Shown: positions 54,946 through 64,000 of the stretch, piece by piece | How the letters are laid out: the number at the start of each line of letters is the position of its first letter | How positions within the stretch are numbered: position 1 is the first letter of the stretch | Source of the DNA: Fulvimarina pelagi HTCC2506 | GTDB taxonomy: Bacteria; Pseudomonadota; Alphaproteobacteria; Rhizobiales; Rhizobiaceae | DNA length: 64,000 nt | Reading direction: 5' to 3' | NCBI RefSeq assembly: GCF_000153705.1 | Contig: NZ_DS022272.1 | Location: 1,557,839-1,621,838 of the forward strand | The notes under the pieces: generated by a model | Database searches by the model: none | Told to the model about the DNA's origin: nothing | Seen by the model: the letters and a program-made list of their open reading frames with translations, nothing else | Position numbers and translations under genes: made by a program

Positions 54946-55422
54946 TCAGCCGGCTGCCGCCTTTTCGAGCGCGGCAACATCGAGTTTCTTCATCTCCATC
55001 ATCGCTTGCATGACGCGTTTCGCCTTGGCGCGGTCGGAATCGGCGAGAAGCTTCGGAAGGATCTCCGGAACGATCTGCCAGAACAGGCCGAAGCGATCTT
55101 TCACCCAGCCGCATTGTTCGGCATCCGGATGGGCCGAGAGTGCCGTCCAGTAGCGGTCGACTTCATCCTGTTGCTCGCAGGAGATCGAGAGGGAGACCGC
55201 TTGGTTGAACTGCGCGAACGGACCGCCGTTGAGCGCTTGGAACGACCGTCCGAACATCGTGAAGTCGATGATCAGCACGTCACCTTCGCTTCCGGCAGGC
55301 CAGTCACATGGCCCATAGGTCACGCGATCAATCCTCGAATTGGGGAAGAGATCGACGTAAAAATTCGCACCGTCTTCGCCGTTGCGGTCGAACCATAGGC
55401 AGGTGGTCAATTTGTCCCACAC
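54946..55422 (-). CDS. PhnB-like VOC protein (3-demethylubiquinone-methyltransferase-like fold)
   Basis: 158 aa. KLTTCLWFDRNGEDGANFYV at the start, LNGGPFAQFNQAVSLSISCE and CGWVKDRFGLFWQIVPEILP identify the 3-dmu-9_3-mt/PhnB-like branch of the VOC superfamily. The name is historical; these proteins are not proven ubiquinone methyltransferases. First gene of the leftward run; its promoter region is shared with the divergent marR gene. Confidence 0.88.
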   Translation of the reverse strand: MWDKLTTCLWFDRNGEDGANFYVDLFPNSRIDRVTYGPCDWPAGSEGDVLIIDFTMFGRSFQALNGGPFAQFNQAVSLSISCEQQDEVDRYWTALSAHPDAEQCGWVKDRFGLFWQIVPEILPKLLADSDRAKAKRVMQAMMEMKKLDVAALEKAAAG

Positions 55423-55440
55423 AGCAAAACATCCTCACCC

Positions 55441-55469
55441 TTGACCAAAAGAGTTGATATCAACATAAA
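55441..55469 (+). promoter_or_regulatory. marR promoter with a perfect palindromic operator
   Basis: TTGACC (55441-55446) and CATAAA (55464-55469) are 17 bp apart. The spacer holds GTTGATATCAAC (55453-55464), a perfect 12-bp palindrome of the size MarR dimers bind. The operator lies between the two divergent genes, so it could repress both. The expected start of transcription is at or next to the marR ATG. Confidence 0.55.
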
Positions 55470-55475
55470 TACTGT

Positions 55476-55970
55476 ATGTCAAAGGCGAGACCGAATCAAC
55501 AAAACGAGATCGCACCTGAAGTGCCGTTCCGCACGACGCGTCAGGTGCGCGACCACTGCCTCTGCCTTCACACGCAGCGTGCCGCGCGGGCGATCTCGCG
55601 ACAGTTCGATGACGCATTTCAGCATCTCTATCTGAAAAGCGGCCAGTTCTCGCTGCTGATGTCACTCAATCGGCCCGAGCCGCCGACGCTCGGTGCCATC
55701 TCTTCACTGCTCGGCATGGATCGCACAACGCTGACAGCGAACCTCAAACCGCTGGAGCGGCGGGGACTGGTGGAGGTGAAGCCGGACGAGAAGGATCGGC
55801 GGGCCCGCCGGCTGATCCTGACAGCGGATGGGCTTTCGCTTCTCGCCGAGGCGGCGCCGATCTGGGAGCGGACCCATGGTGAGATCGAAAGCTGGCTTTC
55901 GGAGCCCGGCGCTGAAGTTCTGCGTGCAGGACTCAACGCCATCCGCGACGGCGCGGCAGCGGCGGAATAG
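55476..55970 (+). CDS. MarR-family transcriptional regulator
   Basis: 164 aa. Winged-helix domain with LYLKSGQFSLLMSLNRPEPP, recognition helix LGMDRTTLTANLKPLERRG and wing VKPDEKDRRARRLILT. The N terminus contains a Cys pair (DHCLCLHTQ) that might sense oxidants or electrophiles; inference. No Shine-Dalgarno precedes the ATG. It is divergent from the VOC/DUF1428 run, which is therefore the likely regulon. Confidence 0.9.
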   Translation: MSKARPNQQNEIAPEVPFRTTRQVRDHCLCLHTQRAARAISRQFDDAFQHLYLKSGQFSLLMSLNRPEPPTLGAISSLLGMDRTTLTANLKPLERRGLVEVKPDEKDRRARRLILTADGLSLLAEAAPIWERTHGEIESWLSEPGAEVLRAGLNAIRDGAAAAE

Positions 55971-55982
55971 ACAGCGCGCCCA

Positions 55983-56420
55983 TCAGTTTGCGAGCAGGGA
56001 GCACACCCGGCGTACGGCCGCCTCATAGCCTTCAACCCCGAGACCGGCGATCACGCCGTCCGCCCGGCCCGACACGTAGGAATGATGGCGGAAGCTTTCG
56101 CGCCTGTGAACGTTCGAGATATGCACCTCGAAGACCAGCCCCTCGAACGCGTTCAGCGCATCGAGGATCGCGACCGAGGTGTGGGTGAAAGCAGCCGGGT
56201 TAATGACGATGGCAGCGCATGTCTCGCGCGCCTCGTGGATCCAGTCGATGATCTGGTATTCCCGGTTCGACTGGTGAAAGCGAACGGCGTGCCCAGACTC
56301 CCCGGCCAGCGTCGCGCAGACACTCTCTACGTCCGATAGTGTCTCAGATCCGTAGATCTCCGGCTGACGTTTGCCGAGCAGGTTCAGGTTCGGGCCGTTA
56401 AGAATCATGATCTCGGCCAT
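55983..56420 (-). CDS. aroQ: 3-dehydroquinate dehydratase, type II
   Basis: 145 aa, standard for the dodecameric type-II enzyme of the shikimate pathway. N-terminal [20 protein letters not shown] holds the catalytic Tyr and flexible loop; [17 protein letters not shown] carries the substrate-binding Asn and Thr; [16 protein letters not shown] gives the catalytic His. It ends 12 bp from the convergent marR gene. In many Rhizobiales accBC follow aroQ, which is not the case here. Confidence 0.95.
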   Translation of the reverse strand: MAEIMILNGPNLNLLGKRQPEIYGSETLSDVESVCATLAGESGHAVRFHQSNREYQIIDWIHEARETCAAIVINPAAFTHTSVAILDALNAFEGLVFEVHISNVHRRESFRHHSYVSGRADGVIAGLGVEGYEAAVRRVCSLLAN

Positions 56421-56632
56421 TGCGCAGTCTCCTGTGATGCCGGAGTACCGCCGTTATCAGCCCCAACCTTTCGGCACAACGGCGTCGATTATTTCCTCGC
56501 AGGGGATCATGCAGTCAGACGGAGGCGTGTTCGAACTGAACGTTGTCGCGTAATGCTAAAAGAAGCTCCCCGGCGGGTTCGCTACGACTGGCCGAGAATT
56601 ACGGTTCGGGACTTCCGTTTGGAACTGAGCCG

Positions 56633-56923
56633 CTATTCGAACAATTCTTCACCCTGCTCGTCCACCACCCGTCGCGCCTTCAGGAGAGCGGCATGCTCCG
56701 CATCCTTCCGGGATGGAAACAGATCGGCTCGGATGAGGCGGTGGAATTTCGTCTCGCCGCCGACCTCCTTCTCGATGGTCGCAGAAAGGCGGAACTGGCC
56801 GCCTTCCGGCATCGGCGCGGGGGTGATGGTGAAGCCCGCATAAACTTCTGGGTCACCGCGCAATTCTGTTGATGAGGGCGACTTCGAGCCGCCACCGAAC
56901 AGGCGTTTGAATAATGACGTCAT
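56633..56923 (-). CDS. HlyU family protein
   Basis: 96 aa. N-terminal [11 protein letters not shown] and C-terminal [20 protein letters not shown] match the rhizobial HlyU-like family, small proteins of unclear role named after a Vibrio regulator. No helix-turn-helix is evident in this version. It follows rpoD on the same strand after a terminator-like hairpin, so it likely has its own promoter in the gap. Confidence 0.8.
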   Translation of the reverse strand: MTSLFKRLFGGGSKSPSSTELRGDPEVYAGFTITPAPMPEGGQFRLSATIEKEVGGETKFHRLIRADLFPSRKDAEHAALLKARRVVDEQGEELFE

Positions 56924-56973
56924 ACGATCGGAGATAGGACTCGCTCGCGACCGGGCAAAGCGTTCAAACGAAT

Positions 56974-56997
56974 GGCCAGCGACGGGTATCGCTGGCC
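56974..56997 (-). terminator. Terminator hairpin downstream of rpoD
   Basis: A perfect 9-bp stem (GGCCAGCGA / TCGCTGGCC) with a six-base loop lies 37 bp after the rpoD stop. On the minus strand it is followed by ATTCGTTTG; on the plus strand by TTGCTTGTTTT. It separates rpoD from the HlyU gene. Confidence 0.65.
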
Positions 56998-57033
56998 TTG
57001 CTTGTTTTACATGTTCGCCATTCTCGGAAGCGC

Positions 57034-59082
<2,049 letters not shown>

Positions 59083-59406
59083 ACGATTCATTCTCCGATA
59101 TCGGGCATCGCCACCCGGATTCTGCTGTCGGCCGTCTGTTGAGCGCCATCTCGCTCTGCTCGACACCGCCTGTCAGACCGCTTTGACAATTTTGAGGCCC
59201 CTCGGGCTCACTCACCGCCGTTCGCAGTCGTGCCGAAAACTAGCAATCACATGAACGTTATTCGGCGTTCAGCGGCGGTATATGTGTGCCCGACCACCAA
59301 ATGGCAATCCTTAAACGCTCCAGCTTACCGCAAGCGTGCGTTGCAACGCGCGTAAGGCGCGACGCCGTAGCCACCTGTGGCCGAAAGGAAACGGAATTTT
59401 CAAGCT
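59083..59406. other. Non-coding gap between dnaG and rpoD
   Basis: 324 bp with no plausible gene. It should hold the rpoD promoter, since this is a customary internal control point in dnaG-rpoD units. I found no perfect -35/-10 pair. A small inverted repeat (GCCAC/GTGGC, about 59370-59381) lies close to the dnaG stop but has no T tract. Confidence 0.5.
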
Positions 59407-61359
59407 TTACATGGTCTTAATCGCGCGCCCCGACAAGATGCCGAAGCCGTCGATCAGCGCTTCCACCGTCTCCAGCCGCTCGATCTCCGCCTTCACCGCA
59501 CGCATGTGCTCGTAAGCCTCTTCCGTCGGCTCCTCGCCGAGCAGGCGTTCGGCCTGCCGCAGTTCCCTCGTCAAGGCCTTAAACCGGTGCTGCAGGTTAA
59601 GTGCTTGCCGCAACGCTTCGCGTGCATCGTCCGCCGCGGCATCGGCGAGAACCGGCCATAGCCGCACCTCTCGCGCCTTTTTCTCGTAAGTCTCGAAGAT
59701 TGTGTCAGTGCCGGCCCGTTCAAGACCTGCGACAATGACCTCGCGACTGTCGGGGGCGCTTTCGGCATAGATGTCGAGAACCGAAGCGCGAAGGCGCGCG
59801 AGATCGGGCGCCTCGATTTCCAGATCGGCAAAATAGTCGAACGCCTCGTGCATCAGAATCGGATGGTTCACGAAGCCGACGACGATTGCGATCTCCCGCA
59901 GCGAGGGCGCCTGGCCGCCGCTCGCCCGCAGCAGACTAGAGCGCGCAAGCCGGTCCGAGATCGCGGGGCGGAGACCGGGTGCCTGCCCTTGACGCGAGCC
60001 GGTGTTCCGCCTTCCCTGCTGGTCGCCGTAACGACCCCGTTCACCCCGCCCACCGTAACGAGGCTGCGATGAAGCGTTGCCGAAAAACGCCGAGAGTCGC
60101 TGGCGCATGTCGTTCTGATAGTGTCGTCGAACACTTTCGTCGCCGATCTGCCGCGTCAACTGATTCAGGCGCGCCTCGAGATCAGCCCGAGCTTCCGGCG
60201 TATCGAATGTCGACCCGGCGGTCTCGCGCGACCAGACCATGTCAGAGAGGGGCCGCGCCTGGGCGAGAACCTCATGGAAAGCGTCCGGGCCTCTGCCTTT
60301 AACGAGGTCGTCGGGATCCTTGCCGTCCGGAAGCAGAGCGAAACGCAGGGAGCGGCCAGGTTTCAGCATCGGCAGCGCTAGCTCGGCCGCCCGGTGCGCC
60401 GCCTTGAGGCCGGCGCCGTCACCGTCGAAACAGAGCACGGGTTCGCCGGCATTGCGCCAGAGGAGTTCGATCTGGCTTTCCGTCAGCGCGGTGCCGAGGG
60501 GGGCAACGGCATTATCGAAACCCGCCTGGGCCAGCGCGATCACGTCCATGTAGCCCTCGACAACGATGAAGGTGCCGGTACTCTTCGCCGCCCGACGTGC
60601 GGCGGCGAGATTGTAGAGCATGGTGCCTTTGTGGAAGACGTCGGTTTCCGGCGAATTCAGGTATTTCGCGCGCGCCTCCGGCGACATCGCCCGTCCCCCG
60701 AAGGCGACGCAGCGCTCCGACGGATCGAGGATCGGAAACATGATCCGATCGCGGAACCGGTCGAAGGAAACGGGGATGTCGTCGCCCCAAACGACCAGTC
60801 CCGCCGCCTCGATCTCGGCCTTACCGACGCCTTTACCCGCCAGATGCTCTTTCAGGCGGTTGCGGCCTTCGGGCGCAAAACCGAGGCCGAAGCGTTTCTG
60901 CGTAGCGGGAGTCAAACCGCGATCGCGTAGATAACCCCGCGCTTTCGCACCCTCGTTATCCTGCAGTCGCTCGCGAAAAAACTCCGAGGCGAGCCGTAGC
61001 GCGTCGAGGATGGTTCCGCGTTTCTCCTCGCGGCGCTCTGCCTCGGGATCACGCGCAGGCATCTGAAGCCCCGCTAAGCCAGCCAGCCGCTCTACCGCAT
61101 CGGGAAAGCTCATTCCGTCGAGTTCTGTGAGAAAGCGGAAATGATCGCCCGAGACGCCGCAACCGAAGCAGTGGTAGCGGCCCTTATCGTCTTCGCAGTG
61201 AAAGCTTGGCGATTTCTCGCCATGGAAAGGGCAACAGGCCCAGTGATCGCCCTTTGCGGGCCGCGACTTCCGCCGGTCCCAGGTGACGCGCTGGCCGATC
61301 ACGTCCGAAATCGGCACGCGGGCGCGTATGTCATCGAGAAAGGATGGCGGAAAACGCAT
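59407..61359 (-). CDS. dnaG: DNA primase DnaG
   Basis: 650 aa. N-terminal CHC2 zinc ribbon (CCPFH near 43 and YHCFGCG near 62), then the TOPRIM-containing RNA-polymerase core (TFIVVEGYMDVIALAQAG; LCFDGDGAGLKAA with the Asp metal ligands). A Gly/Arg-rich linker (about 430-465) leads to the helicase-binding C-terminal domain. It makes RNA primers at the replication fork. dnaG-rpoD is the usual alphaproteobacterial order. Confidence 0.96.
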   Translation of the reverse strand: MRFPPSFLDDIRARVPISDVIGQRVTWDRRKSRPAKGDHWACCPFHGEKSPSFHCEDDKGRYHCFGCGVSGDHFRFLTELDGMSFPDAVERLAGLAGLQMPARDPEAERREEKRGTILDALRLASEFFRERLQDNEGAKARGYLRDRGLTPATQKRFGLGFAPEGRNRLKEHLAGKGVGKAEIEAAGLVVWGDDIPVSFDRFRDRIMFPILDPSERCVAFGGRAMSPEARAKYLNSPETDVFHKGTMLYNLAAARRAAKSTGTFIVVEGYMDVIALAQAGFDNAVAPLGTALTESQIELLWRNAGEPVLCFDGDGAGLKAAHRAAELALPMLKPGRSLRFALLPDGKDPDDLVKGRGPDAFHEVLAQARPLSDMVWSRETAGSTFDTPEARADLEARLNQLTRQIGDESVRRHYQNDMRQRLSAFFGNASSQPRYGGRGERGRYGDQQGRRNTGSRQGQAPGLRPAISDRLARSSLLRASGGQAPSLREIAIVVGFVNHPILMHEAFDYFADLEIEAPDLARLRASVLDIYAESAPDSREVIVAGLERAGTDTIFETYEKKAREVRLWPVLADAAADDAREALRQALNLQHRFKALTRELRQAERLLGEEPTEEAYEHMRAVKAEIERLETVEALIDGFGILSGRAIKTM

Positions 61360-61434
61360 AATTCCGCTCTAAGCCATAGCGGGCGAACACGGAAGCAGGT
61401 ATCTCGAACAGCGCGAAGCAGCGCACAAAAAGGG

Positions 61435-61713
61435 TCAGGCTGCCCTCGTGTGCGGCAGCTTGTCGAGCGGACAGGGCCGATTTTTCTTGGCGCAGCGACG
61501 CCGATAAAGAAACTCCCAGCGCTCGCGGCGCCCGGTCTGTTCGAGCCGGGCGAGCAGAAGGCGGAACAGCGCTTTCCGGTCGCCCTTCTTGCGGCTGCGT
61601 TTGAAGGTCTTCTTTTCGTCCTTCGTCAGGCCGCAGCCGACGCAGGGACCCTTGCCAGGACGCTTGCAGATATCGATGCAGGGCGACGGTGCCTTGCGCC
61701 ACAAACCAGCCAT
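61435..61713 (-). CDS. DUF1289 family cysteine-rich protein
   Basis: 92 aa. The DUF1289 motif is at the N terminus: PSPCIDICKRPGKGPCVGCG with four cysteines at about 12, 16, 24 and 27, which could bind zinc or an Fe-S cluster. The remainder is basic with two more cysteines (RRRCAKKNRPCPLDK), beyond the usual short form. GGAAG lies before the ATG. Function is unknown. Confidence 0.75.
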   Translation of the reverse strand: MAGLWRKAPSPCIDICKRPGKGPCVGCGLTKDEKKTFKRSRKKGDRKALFRLLLARLEQTGRRERWEFLYRRRCAKKNRPCPLDKLPHTRAA

Positions 61714-61903
61714 TCAGTACTTCCCACTGCTCCTGCACGACATCGCTACCGGCCGTGCCTATATCATGAAACGACCGCTTACAGATCGCCGTCACTGAGC
61801 CACTCTAGCTGCGAGACCGGCCAGAAGTACCGCCCCGCGACGATCTGGCGTTCGTTGCGCCGCGTTACTAGCTCTGCTAGACAGAAATCAACAAATTCAG
61901 CGG

Positions 61904-61920
61904 TTTAGAGACGTTCTAAA
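61904..61920 (+). promoter_or_regulatory. Irr-box (ICE)-like operator
   Basis: TTTAGAG-ACG-TTCTAAA has the 7-3-7 layout of the rhizobial iron control element TTTAGAA-N3-TTCTAAA with one mismatch. It lies 27 bp before the ATG at 61948 and overlaps a possible -10 (TAAACT, 61917-61922). A second inverted repeat, CTAGC-TCT-GCTAG, lies at 61868-61880. The position implies heme/iron-dependent control of the downstream gene. Confidence 0.55.
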
Positions 61921-61947
61921 CTGGCGTATACACAGTCGGTCCTTGCC

Positions 61948-62448
61948 ATGACAGCTACCGCCCGCAAGTTCGCGTTTTCCCTCGATCTGGCATCTCAGGA
62001 TAACGTCGTGATCCCATTTGGCTCACGCAGTTGTCCGACGGTAGAGGCGCGACCAAGCGAGCTTGCTGAAGGCGACCGCGACCTTCTCAATAGATTGCGG
62101 TGGCTAGCCCTGAAAAGCCGCCTGCAGCCGAACCCTGAGATCGAGCGGGCCTGCATGATGCTCGCCGGCAAGGGACCGAGGGCAGTCGAAACGGTCGCCA
62201 ATGCCTTCTTCCGCGGCCTTGCAAAACACGGCACAAGCACCTTGGATCTCTACAGGCCGGGCACGCGCTGGCCGTCGAGCGACGAAATCTGGTTGCTGCG
62301 GCTTCTGGCAGCATTCCGCCAAGGTCGCGAAAAGGAGGGGGCTGCGCTCGTCACTTGGCGTATTGAGCCGAAGGGTCGACGCTGGCTGCGTTTTCTCGCC
62401 GCATCCCTCGCCGAACTCGTTACGCCCGAACACACGAGCAGCAGGTAG
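61948..62448 (+). CDS. Conserved-looking protein of unknown function behind an Irr-like box
   Basis: 166 aa, predicted cytoplasmic, with no signal or membrane segment. The central region (EGDRDLLNRLRWLALKSRLQ; KGPRAVETVANAFFRGLAKH) and the C-terminal DEIWLLRLLAAFRQGREKEG are amphipathic helices. Three cysteines are scattered. I do not recognise a family. The ATG lacks a clear Shine-Dalgarno. The iron-type operator upstream suggests a link to iron or heme metabolism; inference. Confidence 0.6.
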   Translation: MTATARKFAFSLDLASQDNVVIPFGSRSCPTVEARPSELAEGDRDLLNRLRWLALKSRLQPNPEIERACMMLAGKGPRAVETVANAFFRGLAKHGTSTLDLYRPGTRWPSSDEIWLLRLLAAFRQGREKEGAALVTWRIEPKGRRWLRFLAASLAELVTPEHTSSR

Positions 62449-62552
62449 CGCCGGGCCGCTCTCATCCACTGCGATAAGTGAACTTTTCGGACCGGTCAGA
62501 GCGACTATTATTTCGCATATGACCTTGCATTCCCCCTCCGAAGGCGGCGCCC

Positions 62553-62924
62553 ATGCTTAGGGCGCTTACCAGCGTTCTCCTTTGCCAGCTCGTCGGTGAG
62601 GCGCTCGTTGCGGCGACCAATATGCCGCTCCCCGGTCCTGTTGTCGGAATGGCGCTTCTGTTTGCGTTTTTCGTCGTAAAGGGTGGCATTCCCTCTTCGA
62701 TCGCGACCGTCGGAGACGGCCTCCTGAACAATCTCGCCGTTCTTTTCGTACCCGCCGGTGTCGGGATCATGCAGCATGCCAGCCGGATCGGTTCGGAAGG
62801 CTTCCAGCTGGGCGGAACGCTGGTCGCCTCGACGCTGATCACAATCGGCGTCACCGGTTACTTGATGCGGTTCTTCATGAAACGCGGGCAGCCGGCCTCG
62901 GGGGAGAACAGCGGCGATGGCTGA
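62553..62924 (+). CDS. lrgA: CidA/LrgA family holin-like membrane protein
   Basis: 123 aa with four hydrophobic helices. NMPLPGPVVGMALLFAFFVV (about 23-42) and LFVPAGVGIMQHASRI (about 64-79) are the signature of the CidA/LrgA family. Overlaps lrgB by 8 bp. The LrgAB pair has been linked to programmed lysis control and, in several bacteria, to pyruvate or glycolate export. Confidence 0.9.
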   Translation: MLRALTSVLLCQLVGEALVAATNMPLPGPVVGMALLFAFFVVKGGIPSSIATVGDGLLNNLAVLFVPAGVGIMQHASRIGSEGFQLGGTLVASTLITIGVTGYLMRFFMKRGQPASGENSGDG

Positions 62925-63636
62925 CGAAATCACGGACATCTGGGTCTATCTCGCGACAAGCCCCCTGCTCGCCCTGACGCTGACGCTTGTCGCCTATCAG
63001 ATCGTTCACGAAATCTGGTCACGGATCGAACGCCCGGCCTTGCTCAATCCCGTGCTGATCTCGGTCCTGATCATCGTCAGCGTGCTTGTCGCCACTGAAA
63101 CATCCTACGACACCTACTTTGAGGGCGCGCAGTTCATTCATTTCCTACTCGGTCCGGCAACTGTCGCACTGGCGATACCGCTCTATCGCCAGTTCGACCG
63201 TATCAAGGCGAACAAGGTTGCGATCGCAGCGAGCCTCGCAGCCGGATCGATTACCGGGATCGGGAGCGGTCTGCTATGTGCGGCCGTCTTCGGCATCGAT
63301 CGGATCGGCTTCGTCTCGATCGCCCCGAAGTCAGTAACTGCACCGGTCGCGATGGGCATCGTGGAGCGGATCGGAGGCCTGCCCTCGCTGACGGCCGTTC
63401 TCGTCATCGTTACGGGTATCATCGGTGCGGCTCTCGGACCGGCGCTTCTCAACCTGATCGGCGTTAAAGACGCGCCAGCGCGCGGCATGGCACTCGGTGT
63501 CGGCTCTCACGGCATCGGCACGGCGCGGGCGCTGCAGGAGAGCGAGGCGGCTGGTGCATTTTCGGGTCTCGCCATGGGGCTCAACGCGCTCGCAACCGCG
63601 ATTCTGGTGCCTGTCGTCTTCTGGATGTTCTTTTGA
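62917..63636 (+). CDS. lrgB: LrgB family membrane protein
   Basis: 239 aa with six to eight hydrophobic helices. LLGPATVALAIPLYRQFDRI (about 69-88), APKSVTAPVAMGIVERIGG (about 132-150) and ALGVGSHGIGTARALQES near 195 are diagnostic of LrgB/YohK. With LrgA it forms the transporter/holin-like complex. ATG start within the 3' end of lrgA, so translation is coupled. Confidence 0.93.
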   Translation: MADEITDIWVYLATSPLLALTLTLVAYQIVHEIWSRIERPALLNPVLISVLIIVSVLVATETSYDTYFEGAQFIHFLLGPATVALAIPLYRQFDRIKANKVAIAASLAAGSITGIGSGLLCAAVFGIDRIGFVSIAPKSVTAPVAMGIVERIGGLPSLTAVLVIVTGIIGAALGPALLNLIGVKDAPARGMALGVGSHGIGTARALQESEAAGAFSGLAMGLNALATAILVPVVFWMFF

Positions 63637-63663
63637 GAGACGGCTCTCGCGGAATGCTATCGC

Positions 63664-64000
63664 CTAGCGCAGCAATCCCTTTACGACGGTCGAAGCCTTG
63701 GTGAAGTCCATTTGGCCCGGATAGCGCTGCTTGAGCTTGCTCATGCACCGACCAACATCGCGAAGGCCTTTGGCATCGCTGTCCTCGACCGCGTTGCGAC
63801 AGGCCTGTTGCATCGCGCTTTCGTCGAGCTGGGCGGGCAGAAACTCCTCGATGACTTCGATCTCTTGGCGCTCCTGCTCGGCGAGCTCCAGTCGACCATT
63901 CTCCTCGTAGCCAATCGCGGACTCGGCGCGCTGGCGGCGCATCGTCAGGAGGATGTTGAGAATATCCTCGTCTCCGACCGGATCACGCCCCGCTTCTCGG
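63664..64000 (-). CDS. GatB/YqeY domain protein, start beyond the window
   Basis: The last about 110 residues of a YqeY-type protein. LELAEQERQEIEVIEEFLPA and KGLRDVGRCMSKLKQRYPGQ, ending VVKGLL, match the C-terminal three quarters of the family (about 150 aa in full). The frame stays open to the window edge, so an internal Met at 63942 is not the true start. YqeY resembles the tRNA-binding tail of GatB; role unclear. In Rhizobiales it commonly sits beside dnaG or carA. Confidence 0.85.
   Translation of the reverse strand, partial: REAGRDPVGDEDILNILLTMRRQRAESAIGYEENGRLELAEQERQEIEVIEEFLPAQLDESAMQQACRNAVEDSDAKGLRDVGRCMSKLKQRYPGQMDFTKASTVVKGLLR

Noticed and set aside
56374-56553. Short plus-strand frame between aroQ and the HlyU gene
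   Set aside because: No ribosome-binding site or recognisable protein pattern; it overlaps the aroQ start region on the other strand.

Overview
This is a contiguous stretch of high-GC chromosome from an alphaproteobacterium of the Rhizobiales/Hyphomicrobiales. The support is the mraZ-rsmH-ftsL-ftsI-murEF-mraY-murD-ftsW-murGCB cell-wall cluster, an alpha-type RNase P RNA, a TIGR02186/TauE pair, an Omp25/31-like porin, metX-metW, serC-serA with a candidate serC leader, HlyU, DUF1289 and consensus-like CtrA and Irr boxes. An Aurantimonadaceae-like host is only a guess. I saw no tRNA, 5S/16S/23S rRNA, intact transposase, prophage or CRISPR array.

Layout. 1-3614 (+): tail of a peptidoglycan-binding protein, TauE/SafE exporter, TIGR02186 protein, cysE and a short signal peptidase I. 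3666-18076 (-): the dcw cluster, ending at murB with no ddl-ftsQAZ behind it. It carries a 48-codon membrane microgene and a stop-interrupted small frame between murG and ftsW. Its promoter at about 18266-18294 overlaps three TGGGN/TGGTN MraZ repeats and lies downstream of a TTAA-N7-TTAAC CtrA box. 18077-19506: regulatory DNA, a 47-aa membrane microgene and rnpB. 19507-34102: mixed housekeeping genes (amidase, DnaJ/TerB protein, GH25 lipoprotein, antiporter, DUF4112, chromate transporter, isoprenylcysteine-methyltransferase-like protein, nadE, an acidic single-pass membrane protein, purA, EamA transporter, diguanylate cyclase). 34103-41052: intergenic repeats, serA, serC, a beta-barrel porin, metX and metW.

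41518-48558 (+) is the most distinctive region: a NarL-type two-component pair, then a small PepSY-like secreted protein, a YVTN beta-propeller protein, an Asp-rich cupredoxin-like secreted protein, an ABC ATPase, an ABC-2 permease and a secreted protein of unknown family. The propeller and ATPase resemble families known from PQQ-dependent alcohol dehydrogenase loci, but no dehydrogenase, cytochrome c or solute-binding protein is present here.

48586-50457 (-): ruvA and ruvC are separated by a vapBC-type toxin-antitoxin pair whose toxin is frameshifted; ruvB is absent. 50557-55422 (-): a run of oxidoreductase, VOC, DUF1428 and RibD-C genes with a frameshifted glutathione S-transferase relic, divergent from a marR gene whose promoter contains a perfect palindrome. 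55983-64000: aroQ, hlyU, rpoD, dnaG, a DUF1289 gene, a gene of unknown function behind an Irr/ICE-like box, lrgA-lrgB and the start-truncated yqeY.

All calls come from reading the sequence and translations by eye. Family names rest on recognised motifs, not on database searches.
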